Shown here piece after piece: positions 1 through 10,869 of a stretch of DNA of 64,000 nt; positions within the stretch are counted from its first letter, which is position 1; each line of letters starts with the position of its first letter. This DNA is from Liriodendron chinense. Lineage: Eukaryota; Streptophyta; Magnoliopsida; Magnoliales; Magnoliaceae. A program made the translations under genes and the position numbers. The notes under the pieces were generated by a model. That model had not been told where the DNA came from and searched no databases. It saw only the letters and a list, made by a program, of their open reading frames with translations. The DNA lies in assembly GCA_003013855.2 (NCBI GenBank), contig ML058447.1, forward strand, positions 62,001-126,000, written 5' to 3'.

Positions 1-837
1 ACTCATAAAAGTAACTCATTGTCCCTTAAATATACGTAACAAGGTCCGTCTACTGCTTGCATGTATTTTATTTTAAAGTTCGGTAATGCATTTTCTAGAA
101 TTTATTGTTGTTTTGAGCATCTCTCCAAATAAAACTAGGTTCTTCCATTATAGGAGAACGCTACTGTGCCCACCTTCATGGGCATGTTAGCATGCACACA
201 TTAGCTTTGTGCTCGAAGCTTTTAAATGACATGTGGAACAATCTAATCATTAATCTGGACTGTCCATTCATTCCATATCACTATTGGTAGGCAACAATAG
301 CATGCAAAAATATTCGTGGTCAAGACTGAGAGGAGAAAAAACTTGGTCCAATCATCATCCTAAAAGATCTACTTGGCAGGGTCACAGTGGACTGCTAATG
401 ATTCTGATCTTGGCTTGGTCAGATGGTGCTAACCATCCATCTTTGGCTGGTTTGAATGGGTGGCAGTTGTAATAAAAAATAACAGGGGTCATAATCATCT
501 GATCTTTTCTTTTCTTTTCTTTTCTTTTCTTTCTTTCTTCTTCTTCTTCTTGCATCTGGCCTGGCAAAAGTGGTATAGAATTTTTCATAAAGAAAGTGGC
601 ATGGAATTAATGGACAGTCCAAAATCTCCAGATTGATGATTGGCTATCCCATGTGTCATTTGAAAGCTTTGGCAAAATGCTAACATGCCCATGAAAGTGG
701 ATCTATATTAGATTTTTTGTCCTTAATTATATCAAAGTTATTCATTTCTATTAGTTAAAAACTTTTGCTTCTACCTTTTTTTTTAATGATAAAACACATT
801 TCTGGTATTTAAATTATCATGCTTATTCTCTTGTCAG
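1..837. other. Intron sequence upstream of the first visible CAP-H exon
   Basis: I see no coding exon, RNA gene or mobile-element end here. The stretch is AT-rich and ends in a pyrimidine-rich tract and an AG at 836-837, which forms the 3' splice site of the exon that follows. It is therefore probably the 3' part of a CAP-H intron. The upstream exons lie outside the window. Confidence 0.5.
504..551. repeat. Pyrimidine microsatellite (TTTTC)n/(TTC)n
   Basis: The tract moves from TTTTC units to TTC units. It is simple-sequence DNA and I assign it no function. It produces lysine- and glutamate-rich reading frames on the minus strand, which are artefacts. Confidence 0.85.
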
Positions 838-977
838 ATGAATCAAGACGAGAAAGCCACGCTAATGAAGGATTTGCATCATGGGATAATGACAGTGAGA
901 TCAGTGGCCATTTTGATGATGGGAATGTTCTCAGTGATATGGAAGACTCAAGCACTCTTGTTTCACAACCTCGTCAG
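838..977 (+). CDS. CAP-H: Condensin complex subunit 2 (CAP-H/Barren), third-last coding exon
   Basis: CAP-H is the kleisin subunit of condensin I. It bridges the SMC2/SMC4 heads and is needed for mitotic and meiotic chromosome compaction. The exon is preceded by TTGTCAG and followed by GTTCAT. It starts with two bases of a split codon (probably Asp) and ends in phase 0. It encodes an acidic, serine-rich segment that ends in LVSQPRQ. Joined to the exon at 12770 it gives LVSQPRQVNKIEVQYDK, a hallmark of the plant CAP-H C-terminal region as I remember it. The three visible exons encode roughly the last 150 residues. Earlier exons lie upstream of the window. The intron that follows is 11.8 kb long because several transposons inserted in it. 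The open frame and clean splice sites suggest a functional gene. Confidence 0.82.
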
Positions 978-1271
978 GTTCATTTTTACTCTTTTCATTA
1001 ACTTATTTACTTTACTTTAATCTCTTATGAGGATCAGATTGATATAAACCTGAAGATATTTTGCCATTAGCAGTTCATCTGATGCTAAGATCTCTTTTGG
1101 AATAACCGAAAAAACCCAATTTTGGATGATTAAGACGCTTCAGGCTGCACAAAGTAGATGGTGGTTCTTCGTTCAACCAAACATTATGTTTCAAAGTTTG
1201 ACATGCTTTTTCTAATATTGTTGTTATTTCCTTTTCTTTCATCAGTAAAGTCTGTTACGTTGATTAAAGCG
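978..1271. other. Start of the 11.8-kb CAP-H intron
   Basis: This lies between the donor GTTCAT at 978 and the first recognisable LINE codons near 1272. I see no coding or structural feature in it. Confidence 0.5.
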
Positions 1272-3620
1272 GACATTATCGGGATGGAGAAGCAAGAATC
1301 TCTCTTTTGGGGGGCGCATCAAGTTGATTAAAGCGGCTTTCTAATATGCTCTTATATTTCATGGCACTATTTCAATTCCCTTCAAGTGTTATCAAGAGGA
1401 TAGAAAGGATCCAAAGGGATCTCTTGTGGAGAGGAGTGGAAGGGAAGAAATTTCATTTAGTCAATTGGGCTGAGGTTTTCAAACTGAAGGAGAAGGGTGG
1501 ACTTGTCATAAGATTGCTGGAGCTTTTCAATTTAGCTCTTCTCACCAAGTGGTTGTGGAGGTTTGGGAAGGGAAAAGACACTTCATCAAACAAGGTTCTT
1601 TCTTGTAAGTATGGTGAGGAAAGCAGGCGGTGGTTTACGTCTCCCTTATCTCACTATAGGGCTTTAGGAATTTGGAAGCTAGTACTTAAAAGTGTCAAGC
1701 TCCTTTAGAGAGAAATCTCCTCCCCGGGAGATGGGTCGCACATAAGATTATGGGAGGATAGATGGTATGGAGATAGGCCTTTCAACTCAGGTTTTCCACA
1801 TTTACTTGGGGTGGGAAGGGAGAGAGACTATTGTTGCTCAGTGTATCTCGAGGGTTGGGGAGAAAATGATGTGGAATCCATATTTAGAAGGGACCCTCTA
1901 GACGAGGAGATCAATGAGTATATTAGGTTGATGGAACCGTTTCATGGCTGAGGCAACATTATCCACAATGGGGATGGATGAGTTTTAGAACCCAAGTAAG
2001 TTTGGAGCTTTTTTCGGTAAGGTCATTCTATTCGTTGCTTCAGGGCCCATCTCTTTTAGAAATCAAGGACCCAATTCGCCATATTTGGAGATACCTAAGA
2101 CGACCTTGGGTGGTGTGACGCAAGACAGTGAACCTATCAATATGATGCGGAATGAAACTAAAGCGGAATTGTTTAACAATGAATAATTAAATTAAATCTA
2201 CTCAAATCACACGTGTAGAAAACCAATAAGCAATCAAACATGAATCTCAACCATAAACTACAAGCAAATAGTAAAGAAACCGTAAAATCTTAAAGGCAAG
2301 GACCCATGGAAGGTAGAACTTCCATGTCCGAGCATAGAGTTAATCCTAAAGTTCAAGAATGGGGCTCTAGGGTTCCTAGGGTGTGGCTGAAAATTAAGGA
2401 TTGATGTGGATTAGGGTTAGGATTAGGGTTTAGATAATTTGGTAATTGGGGATTTAGGATTTTAGGCTATGGGAAAGGGAAAATTCAGATTTGGATGTGA
2501 GGGGGTGGTTGGATTTGAAAAACGACGTGGGATTGAGTTAGGTTTGATGGAATCAGATAGGAAAAAGTTAGGGTTTTGGAGAAAAACAAAGAAAAAGAGG
2601 TTGTGGGCATATTTCGAACGGAAACAGTTCAAGGGTTGTAGGTTTTCGACTTTGGATTTAATGAAAATCAAAAGATCTCCAAATCGGATGAAAGGAGCAA
2701 TCAACTTACTTGAATTTTGTAGAAAAGAAGATGAGAAATGAGATAGAAGAGGATAATTGGCATCACATCGTTGGCATCACACCAAAGAAGGCTCCAATCA
2801 CTAGAGGTTCATGCTCATCTCAAGCAAGAAGGGATTCTCAATCAATTTCATAAGCTTTCATTAAGAGAAATAGGGTTTTCTAACATGTATATATATAAGC
2901 CAAGAAATAGAAAAGTGCACTAAAGTGCCTAACAAAAAAGAAAAAAAAAAGACGCCTAAACGAATCAGTCCACCGTCGGGTCGGATGATCTGACTGGACT
3001 GTCGGATCGTCCAACAGGGTTGTTAGACCGTTCGACAGAGCCCATGTTCTCTCTGGTCTATCAGCTTCTCCGCTCCTCAGTTGTACTCCTGCTGCTCCTC
3101 CGTTGTACTCTTGCCTGCTGTACAACTATCATGTGCTCGCCGTGTGCTCCTCAAATGTCGTTGAACCACAACGAGATGGGTGCGACACGTCTCTTACGTT
3201 GGTACACTCGGGAAAATGATTGTGATGGTTTGATGTCCGCATCATGGTGGCTTTTGGTTGGCTAGCTGGAAAGAATAATGTCCTCATGATTGATAACTTG
3301 AGGAAAAGGCAAATGATTTTACCTAATATATGCATTCTCTATTTACAAGATGAGGAAAGCTTGGATCATCTACTTTTGCATTGTGTTTTCTCTAGGAAAA
3401 TTTGGAATTAGTTTTTTCGAGTTGTTCGAAGTCAATTGGGTCATGCCCCAACCCATAAGGGACCTTTCTCCATGTGGCATCACTTTGCTAGGAGAGGAAG
3501 GAAGAAAAGGACGGTTTGATACTTGGTCCTTTAATTATTATTTAATGATAATACTTCAAATCCAAATCAAGTTTTTCGTAAAGCGAAATGGTTGGTTATG
3601 GAATGGGTTGTAAAGAGGGG
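1272..3620 (+). mobile_element. Old 5'-truncated LINE (plant L1 type), split by a solo LTR
   Basis: The left half (about 1272-2110) encodes the end of the reverse-transcriptase ORF. It reads LSFGGRIKLIKAAF-like, then RIERIQRDLLWRG and KFHLVNWAEVFKLKEKGGL, as in plant L1-type LINEs. The right half (about 3250-3615) continues into the zf-RVT region with MILPNICILYLQDEESLDHL and a C-terminal HC pair. The two halves join cleanly when the insertion at 2116-3244 and one TGGTG copy are removed: Arg-Pro-Trp-Val-Val then runs into Ala-Phe-Gly-Trp-Leu-Ala-Gly-Lys. Frame breaks show it is dead. The 3' end dissolves into a GT microsatellite at about 3618. Confidence 0.75.
2116..3244 (-). mobile_element. 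Solo LTR inserted in the old LINE (TSD TGGTG)
   Basis: The block starts TGACGC and ends GCATCA, so it has TG...CA ends. It is flanked by the 5-bp direct repeat TGGTG at 2111-2115 and 3245-3249. Removing it restores the LINE reading frame. There is no internal coding region, so it is best read as a solo LTR of about 1.13 kb. The minus orientation is suggested by a TATA-like run (about 2885-2900) that reads correctly on that strand. I cannot assign the family; a Copia-type LTR is possible. Confidence 0.68.
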
Positions 3621-3640
3621 TGTGTGTGTGTGTGTGTGTT
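3618..3640. repeat. (GT)n microsatellite
   Basis: A short GT run lies between the end of the old LINE fragment and the left terminal inverted repeat of the MITE-like element at 3650. Confidence 0.8.
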
Positions 3641-3791
3641 TGTATTCGAGTAGTCGTGCAGGAGTATCATACTCCCTTTTGATATCTATACTATATATAG
3701 AGCAGATAACTTCGAAGATGAGCGTGGAGCCAGGAGCACTTCAAAGGCACGAGGACAATAGTCATTTGAGCGATGTTAAGTAACATAGCTG

Positions 3792-6205
3792 TTGGAAGAG
3801 GAGGGAAGGGTATTATTGAAAATAGGAATCCATCGAACACAATCAAGGGTCAGGAGGCCTGGTAATTTGTGTCATATAGAAAGAAGGATTTTAGTAAAAA
3901 GCTTCCGAGGAAAACGGATGTATCTAGTTACCCCACTCTATTTGTTCAAGGCTTCACTTAGGGCTGGTTGCTGGTGAACTTCTCGAGGGTTTTCGGCAGG
4001 GCGGGGGTGGTGATGGATGTTGTTCTTGCCATAAAGAAGGGGCACGTCGGGTTTCACATTCGTGTGAATGAGCTCAGAGATCAAGTTGTCTCGAGCGGTG
4101 GAAATGCTATGTGGGGAGAGTTTTGAGGGAATGAAACTTAGGGGCCAAAAGGCACGGTTCGGGCATGAGATGAAGCATAAGGAGACGCCAAATCCTACTC
4201 TTTGCGTTAGCCACAACAACTTGGAACAATCCAATTTATGGCGGTCCATCAGATCGAAGGTCATAGTGCAGAACTGACTGGAATCAGGGGGGACTTGTCC
4301 TTCAGTGAAGCAGTTCTTGGAAAAATGGCTACTTAGACCGGGAAGATGATTGGAAGCTCAATCGAGAAGGATATAGGTCCGATGCCATCTAAATGGGTGG
4401 AGGTCATGATGCATGAAGGGGAGAAAGTGATTAAACTATCGGAGGAGGGCCTTCCCCATCTGTGGAATGACTTCTTTGTCATAGCTACTACTAAGGAAGG
4501 GGCCTTGCTACAACAAGTGAGGGAATGGTTAGATGACTACTGCAGGCTAAATCCAGTGTTTTACATCATTAGGCCCTTTAGCTACAACGATATCTGGATT
4601 CAACTGAGCCCATGGGTCAACGTAGATCTTCTCGTTATGGCGGGAGCATTACATACGGAAGGGCCGATCTCCAAGATCCCAACTATGAATGAGTTTTTAT
4701 CTCGATCTCCAAGATCCAAACTATGAAGGAGTTTTCATCTTTCGGGATGGATGATGTGTGGGTGCTTATTTGGGCGGTTCTCCTTGATGTGTGGTTCTAA
4801 GATTTCTTCAGCGTTGCTGCAGTGTGCCTGGGAGATTTGATCGAGTTAGATCCAAGGACTAAGCTTGGGGAGGAGGTAGGAGTGATCAAAGCATGTATTC
4901 ACAGGAATATAGGGAAGTGCTTCCTTCGTTCATTTCGACTCTCGTCGGAGACAGGAGAATCTGTTTGCCAGTGCAGCGAGAGGAGAAAGGATCGGTAATT
5001 CCAAGATGGGGGGGTGTGGTCGTCTGTGGAGGAGTAGGGAGGGGACTTTGGTGAACAACGACCATGGAGGAAGACTCAGCAAGGCTGAAGGAGTAATGCT
5101 TGTATGCACAACAGGAACGCCTGCTTCCAAGAGGGACACTTGGTAGCCTCCCATTGGATAAGGCAAAGTCAGGTGGTCGTCTATCGAATGAGGACCTCGC
5201 ACCTAGCAGTGTCCCTCGGGAGCAACAACGGAAGACGCTCCTCTCCTCGAGAGGGATGCTAGGTTCGGAGTCCGAACTTGTCTCCAACGGAGATCGGTGT
5301 GACACGTTGCTGGGTGGTATGCCAGATCTTGACATCTGTCAAGACGTCTCGAGGGTTAGTTCTGAGCCAGAAGTAATTTTTGACTATAGCACATGCGGGT
5401 GCGAGGGTAGCGCAATAGTTAAGCCCAATCTGGTAGAGTCCCACACACGTGAGACACATGTTGTTGCTAACCAAGAGATCTCGCCTGCGCCTTTTTACGG
5501 CACATGTGATCTCGATAAGGTGCCGAGAGCCTCTTTTCTTTTATGCTCTGAGGTTTTCCCGAGAACACAAGTAGTTATGGAGAGCTCGAAAAGGACTCGC
5601 AAGGAGGTCACGGGTTAGGAGGGATCTCGAAGATCCATCTCTGGAGGGTGAACTATATTGGAAGGAAATTCTCGACTCTCTCAACGATGAGGAAATCTTC
5701 TTGGAGAAGTCTTCGTCTCCAACTGAAGGGGACCTGATGTTGGCTCAAATGGGTGGAGAGGATGAGCTATTTGAGGAGTCTCTCCTCATCACTCGCTCTG
5801 CGCAAAGAGGATGCAAGTACAACCAAGCCCGATCAATCTCGGGAGAAGAGTTGTGGCTTTCGGCCGATCCAGTGACTCGTGCTGACATGAATGACAAATT
5901 AGACCAATTGCTGCTCACGACCGATAATGCAGAAGCCTCCGAGAAGCTGTGGCATTTCAATGGATCAGTTTGTATGGGCTAAAGATGTGCTGGAAAGGAT
6001 GGGAGTTCAAGTAGATCTTTCTTTTAGTGCCGGAGACTAAGACGTTGAAGAATTCTTCCTCTTCGTTTAGGAGAGGGCCTAACAACAAATCCAAGATTTG
6101 TGGAGAGATCTCCCAGAGGAGTGAGGAAGCTCCTGAGGTTAGAGTGCTCCATCAATTATGACACAACGTCCAAGGCTAGCGGGAACAAGAGGATCGGATC
6201 AGGGA
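3792..6205 (+). pseudogene. LINE ORF1-like region, degenerate
   Basis: Several broken frames cover this part. The clearest is 4346-4726, which includes KWVEVMMHEGEKVIKLSEEG and a Trp- and Tyr-rich stretch. The position between the 5' end and the endonuclease is where plant L1 elements encode their RNA-binding ORF1 protein. I see no intact CCHC knuckle, so the assignment rests mainly on position. Later open pieces (5100-5618 and 5701-5982) are acidic and serine-rich and may be the C-terminal part of ORF1. Confidence 0.5.
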
Positions 6206-6218
6206 AGGTATGTGAACA

Positions 6219-7010
6219 ATGATTGTGCTATCCTGGAACGTGAGGGTGCTGGGGTGTAGTGATAAGAGAGCTCAAGTTAAGAAGGTCTGTAAAGCTTCTA
6301 AAGCCGACATCATCACGCTTTAAGAAACCAAGCTTCAATCAATTTTCGCAGGTACGCTGTCGTCGATTTGGAATGTGTCTTAGTTTTGATTGGGTCGCTA
6401 TAGATGTTGTAGGAGCTGTGTGTGGTATTATCCTTGGGTGGAAGTTGAGTAAATGGAGTAAGGTGGATTATTTCTTGGGGAATTTATCTGTTTCTGTTCT
6501 GCTTCATGATTTGTTGTTGGGATTCCCATGGGTGTTGACTTTTGTTTACAGGCCTTGTGCAAAAAATTTGAGAGGCTAGTTCTTAGAGGAGTTAGATTTT
6601 GTTAAACAAAAAATGGGGGTATATGTGGTGCGTGGGCGGTGATTTTAACGTCGTTCGATTTTCCTACGAGAAATCCAAAGGGGGGCTAATTACTAATAGC
6701 ATGCTAGGATTCTTCGATTGGGTGAATCGACATCATATGGTGGATCTTCCAATGGAAGCGGCTGGATATACCTGGTTTAATGGGCAAGTGAAAGTGATTA
6801 TGTTTGGTCTAGATAGGTTTCTAGTTTCGGTAGAGTGGATCGATAAATTCCCTTTGCTAGTCCAACGTGGATTGCCTAGGGTAGCATCTGATCACCATCC
6901 GATTGTTCTTCAAGTTACCGATGTGAATTGGGGGCCTCGCCCCCTTCTATTTAAGCATTTTAAAAGAAGGCGAACATGGTTGCAAAAGGGTATTTGTTCA
7001 ATGGAGGGTT
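6219..7010 (+). pseudogene. LINE APE-type endonuclease domain, broken
   Basis: The domain begins MIVLSWNVRVLGCSDK, the usual start of plant LINE endonucleases, and reaches an in-frame stop just before ETKLQ. Later catalytic blocks appear in shifted frames: GGDFNVV (about 6640), LDRFLVS (about 6805) and SDHHPI (about 6888). Together these match the metal-binding and His-Asp residues of the exonuclease/endonuclease/phosphatase fold. The domain nicks target DNA to prime reverse transcription. The stop and frameshifts make it non-functional. Confidence 0.75.
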
Positions 7011-7019
7011 CGGGCATCC

Positions 7020-7255
7020 AAACGTTGTATGCCGATACGTGGAAACGTATGGTTACACGTTACGGGGTTAAAACGGCTTACGCCGTCAAGAAAAACGACT
7101 AACGCCCTTATGGATCGCGGCCCCTTCGGTCCGTAACGGCCCCTTACGGTCCATAACAGTTTGTAAAAAACAAAAAAGGGCCGTATCGGAACGGGTTAAC
7201 GCCGTTACGGCTGTATCGTACGGTAACGGTGGGCCGTTAACGGCACGTATTGGAA
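7020..7255. repeat. GC-rich insertion inside the LINE
   Basis: Between the endonuclease and the reverse transcriptase the LINE coding similarity stops. A block rich in CCGTTACGG-type words takes over. Its ends carry short inverted words (CCGATACGTG near 7031 and the complement of CCAATACGTG near 7245). It looks like a small non-autonomous element, but I cannot name its family or its exact ends. Confidence 0.45.
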
Positions 7256-7462
7256 GTTCGTGGTTCAGAGTTGAGGAACTAAAGTTAAAAGATGAGTTGG
7301 AGAAGATGGGAATGATTCGAGAAGATGGCTAATCAGATTCATATGTGGGATCTTTAAGAAGAAAACGGATCTCTATCCGAAGCGGACAAAGAAAGGAGGA
7401 ACGACTTATTTGTCAAATATGCGTAGTAGGCTAAAGAGGAAGACATTAAATGGTGACAAAGA

Positions 7463-9160
7463 TTTAGAGTGGCATGGCTTAAAGAGGGGGATAAGAATAC
7501 TAAGTTTTTCCACAACTTTGCTATCACTCGGGTGAGGGGGAATAGAATTGGAAGATTGCTTGTCGATGGGGAACAAACATCGGATATGGATGAGATTTCT
7601 GATGCAATCACTTCCTATTATAAGAATCTCCTTTTGGCTAATAAATGGGGGAGACCCAAGCTGGATCTTCTTGGTTTTAACTAGATTTTTGCACTAGAAG
7701 CTTAAGATATGGAAAATCTTATTGTGGAGGAGGAAGTTCGAGAAGTGTTGAAGTCTGTGCGTGGAAAAGGCTCCCAGGGCTAGACAGTTTTCCGATAATT
7801 TCTTTTAGAAATTTTGGCATGCAGTTGAGAAGGACATTATGGAGTTTTTTATAGAGTTTGTTAATCGGGGTTGATTATCTACAACGATGGGGGCTTCCTT
7901 TATTGTGTTAATCTTGAAGGTAGAAGGAGCAGATCAGTTAAAAGACTTCAGGCCGACCAGCCTCATTGGAGCGCCTTATAGAATCTTGGAAAGGATCCTG
8001 GCAGTTAGATTCAAGAAAGTTTTAGAGAAAGTCATTTCGATTAACCAGGGAGCTTTCTTAGCCGGTCGTCAGATTCTAGAGAGTGCTCTGATAGCACATG
8101 AGTGCATTGATGCAAGGTTTAGAGAGAATGGAAAGCGGGGATAGTTTGCAAATTAGACTTAAAAAAAAGCTTACGATAATGCAGATTGAGATTTATTGGA
8201 TTATATGCTTGGGAGATTGGGGTGTGGGTAGAAATGGATGGGTTGGATGAAGGCCTGCGTTGAATCTCCTGTCTTTTCTATTTTAGTCAACGGATCTCCT
8301 AAAGGCTACTTTAGGTCCTCTTGAGGCTTAAGGCAGAGGAACACGCTATCGTTGTACTTGTTTGTGGTCATAGGGGAAGCGCTGAGCGCGATTCTTCGTA
8401 GAGGAGTGGAGTTTGGTTTGTTTCAAGGGTTCTAAGTTGCTAGAAATGGGCCTCAAGTCTCTCATTTGCAATACACGGACGACACCCTTCTTTTTTGTCC
8501 GGTGGATCCAACTGCAGTTGATAATATCCGGAAGTTGATTGTTTGCTTTGAGGTAATTTTGGAGTTGAAAGTTAATGTGGTGAAGTCGGAGCTTCTAGGC
8601 ATTCACATAGGAGAGGAAGAGTTACATGACTTTGCGGATATCTTTGGGTGCAAAACCGGTTTGTTTCCTTCCACTTATCTTGGTTTACCTTTGTGCTTGG
8701 GGAAGCCTTCAATTCACCTTTGGGATAGGGTGATTGAAAGAATTGAGAGGAAGATGGCGGGTTGGAAAGGTAGGTCTCTATCCCTGGGAGGGCGGTTGAT
8801 GCTTATCAAGACTTCCTTTTCGAACATGCCCATTTTCGAACATGGAAAGGTAGGCCTTCAATTCACCTTTGGGATAGGGTGATTGAAAGAATTGAGAGGA
8901 AGATGGCGGGTTGGAAAAGTAGGTCTCTATCCCTGGGAGGGCGGTTGATGCTTATCAAGACTTCCTTTTCGAACATGCCCATTTACTTCTCACTTTTTCG
9001 ATGCTTGAAGTCAACCATCTCAAGATTAGATAGGTTGAGGAGAGGTTTTTTTTTTTGGTCAGGTGCTAATGAGGCAAGGAAGTTCCATCTTCTAAAGTGG
9101 GACAAGGTATGTAGGCTGATTAAGGAAGGGGGAACTGGCATTAAACCGCTAGGGAGATGA
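7463..9160 (+). pseudogene. LINE reverse transcriptase, broken
   Basis: Recognisable blocks are AWLKEGDKNTKFFH (7472), FRPTSLIGAPYRILERILA (about 7945), INQGAFLAGRQILES (about 8040) and the catalytic box YTDD at 8472-8483. Plant L1 elements usually have YADD there, so the Thr is a deviation. After YTDD come STYLGLPL and KMAGWKGRSLSLGGRL, both typical of plant LINEs. Several stops and frame changes and a 149-bp tandem duplication interrupt the frame. Confidence 0.8.
8705..8983 (+). repeat. 149-bp tandem duplication within the LINE RT
   Basis: The segment starting GCCTTCAATTCACC at 8705 recurs at 8854. About 131 bp match before the second copy runs on into LINE sequence. The bases at 8836-8853 form the junction. 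Because 149 is not a multiple of three, the duplication shifts the reverse-transcriptase frame. Confidence 0.85.
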
Positions 9161-9950
9161 ATACTTTGCTGGGCAAATGGATATGGAGATTTGGGGTGGA
9201 GGAAGGCAAATTGTGGAGGGAGGTGGTGGCTAGTAAATATGGTACTCAGCACATCGGTTGGTTCATGAAATCTTCTTCTTTGTATCGGGCTTCTGCTATT
9301 TGGAAGGTGGTGGCAGCTACTGAGCGTCATGTTTTTAGTGCCATTTCCTTCTTAGTAGGCAATGGTCAACATATCAGATTCTGGGTTGACATCTGGTGTG
9401 GCGATCAATCACTCCATCAGTTTATCACAGTGGCGGAGTGCTTTTTTATTTTGGGGGTAAGGTTGTTTGGGTGCCTCCTTTTCTCAGGAATCTGTTGGAT
9501 TGTGAGATTGAGGACTTTGCTAACTTCCTCGAGATGCTTAGGTTTGCGAATGTTGAGTTGCATGATCAAGATACCATGGTGTGGGCCAGAAATGCCTCCA
9601 GGAGCTTTTCGGTTAAGTCGTTGTTTTACATGGTATCTAATCTCGGGCAAGGTTTTCCTCCTCATCCTTTCTTTCATTGGTACTATAGGGCGCCTCCTAG
9701 CGTGGCAGGTGTTTGTTTGGTTGGTTGGGCGCAAATGGATCCTTACGGTGGACAACTGGTGGAAAAGAGGAATGATTCTTCCTAACATTTGCTACATGTG
9801 AATGGCACATGAAGAATCCATCGACCACTTGATGATTCATTTTCCAATTGCTGCCAAGGTGTGGTGTCATTTCTTTTGTTTTTCCATGTGTTCTGGGCAA
9901 TGCCGAAAACGATGGAAGAATTGCTACGGGAGTGGCAGGGGGGAGGAGTT
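9161..9950 (+). pseudogene. LINE C-terminal zf-RVT region, broken
   Basis: The first frame (from 9157) reads LGKWIWRFGVEEGKLWREVV and GNGQHIRFWVDIWCGD, which are standard plant LINE C-terminal motifs. The frame then shifts, and the zf-RVT part appears as VFVWLVGRKWIL followed by KRGMILPNICYM and HEESIDHLMIHF. The same motifs occur in the old fragment at 3250-3420, so the two elements are related. Confidence 0.7.
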
Positions 9951-10869
9951 GGAAAATCCGGAAAAGCTAGATGAAGGCTTCTCATTTCGGCAACGTTCTG
10001 GGCCATCTGGAGAGTAAGGAATGAATGTTGCTTTCAAAATATCTAGCCTAGTGTTGTTGTGATTGTTAAAAGAATCGCCGGATTCTTAGAGAGTTGGACT
10101 TAGGTGAGTGTAGTGGTTGGTGTTTGTTTGTGGGTGTTGTATTCTTTGCTCCTTTTGCAAGCTTTCTAATAATTTTTTGTCAACTTTCAAAAAAATAAAA
10201 ATAAAAAGAAGAGCAGATAACTTTTGGGCATTTTTGCTCCCACAATTAATTGTAGTGTGAAAAACTTTGAATATTCAAAGGAACATGGAAAAACATTTTA
10301 AATGAAGTTAAGGGTATTTTGGGAACTAGAAAATGTGGTTGTTGTTTGGTGTATGGTTCAGATTTCCCCTGCTAAAGGCCTACAACAAGTTAGATTTTGC
10401 CCGCATCCTTTCGGCTATTCGCTTGAACTTCCCTCTATTTGTAGCCAACGTGGTACGTAGTAGTAGGGAAATCATGCAACAAGCCTCTTTGGGGCCCACC
10501 ATCATGGTTGTGTGAAATTCATACCGTACATCTATTGTGCTGGCTCATTTTAGGATGCTAACCTAACAATGAGGAGATATAAAGCTAGAATGGGCAACAT
10601 CATAGGAAACCGTGGAGATAGGTCGCGCACAATTGAAGCCATGAGCACCCTTCTTTGTTTCTTTGCATGTATCCGGTAACTTTGCTACAACTTCTCCCTT
10701 TTTTCATCCCCTTTTCCAATTTCTCTTACCTTTTCTCTCCCAAGTCCTATCCTCTAGATATCATTAAACGTGCCGCTTCCCCTACTAATTAATAATGGTG
10801 TTAGTCTAATGTGGTCAATAATTCTATTATTAATAATATAAAAAGGAGTATGATACTCCGCATGACTAC

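Larger units (their letters stand above)
3713..10209 (+). mobile_element. Nearly full-length LINE (plant L1 clade), 6.5 kb, TSD AGAGCAGATAACTT
   Basis: A perfect 14-bp direct repeat flanks the element at 3699-3712 and 10210-10223. Its 3' end is an A-rich tail. From 5' to 3' it carries an ORF1-like region, an APE-type endonuclease, a reverse transcriptase and a zf-RVT zinc-finger region. That is the standard order for plant L1 elements, which insert by target-primed reverse transcription. Stops, frameshifts, an internal insertion (about 7020-7255) and an internal 149-bp tandem duplication show that it is inactive. It sits inside another element in a CAP-H intron, on the same strand as the gene. 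Confidence 0.85.
3650..10869. mobile_element. MITE-like element with ~30-bp TIRs, interrupted by a LINE
   Basis: The left end (3650-3680) and the right end (10841-10869) are inverted copies: GTAGTCRTGC followed by the self-palindrome GGAGTATCATACTCC. They differ by one substitution and two single-base indels. Subtracting the LINE and one copy of its target duplication leaves an element of about 0.7 kb. I could not find a convincing target duplication outside the TIRs, so the superfamily is open. The right part also contains a fragment of the GGGCCCACC MITE core near 10495-10600. Confidence 0.6.

Noticed and set aside
382..622. Minus-strand Lys/Glu-rich ORFs
   Set aside because: They are products of the TTTTC/TTC microsatellite.
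2469..2741. 90-residue ORF at 2469
   Set aside because: It lies inside a solo LTR, has low-complexity Lys/Gly content and no family features.
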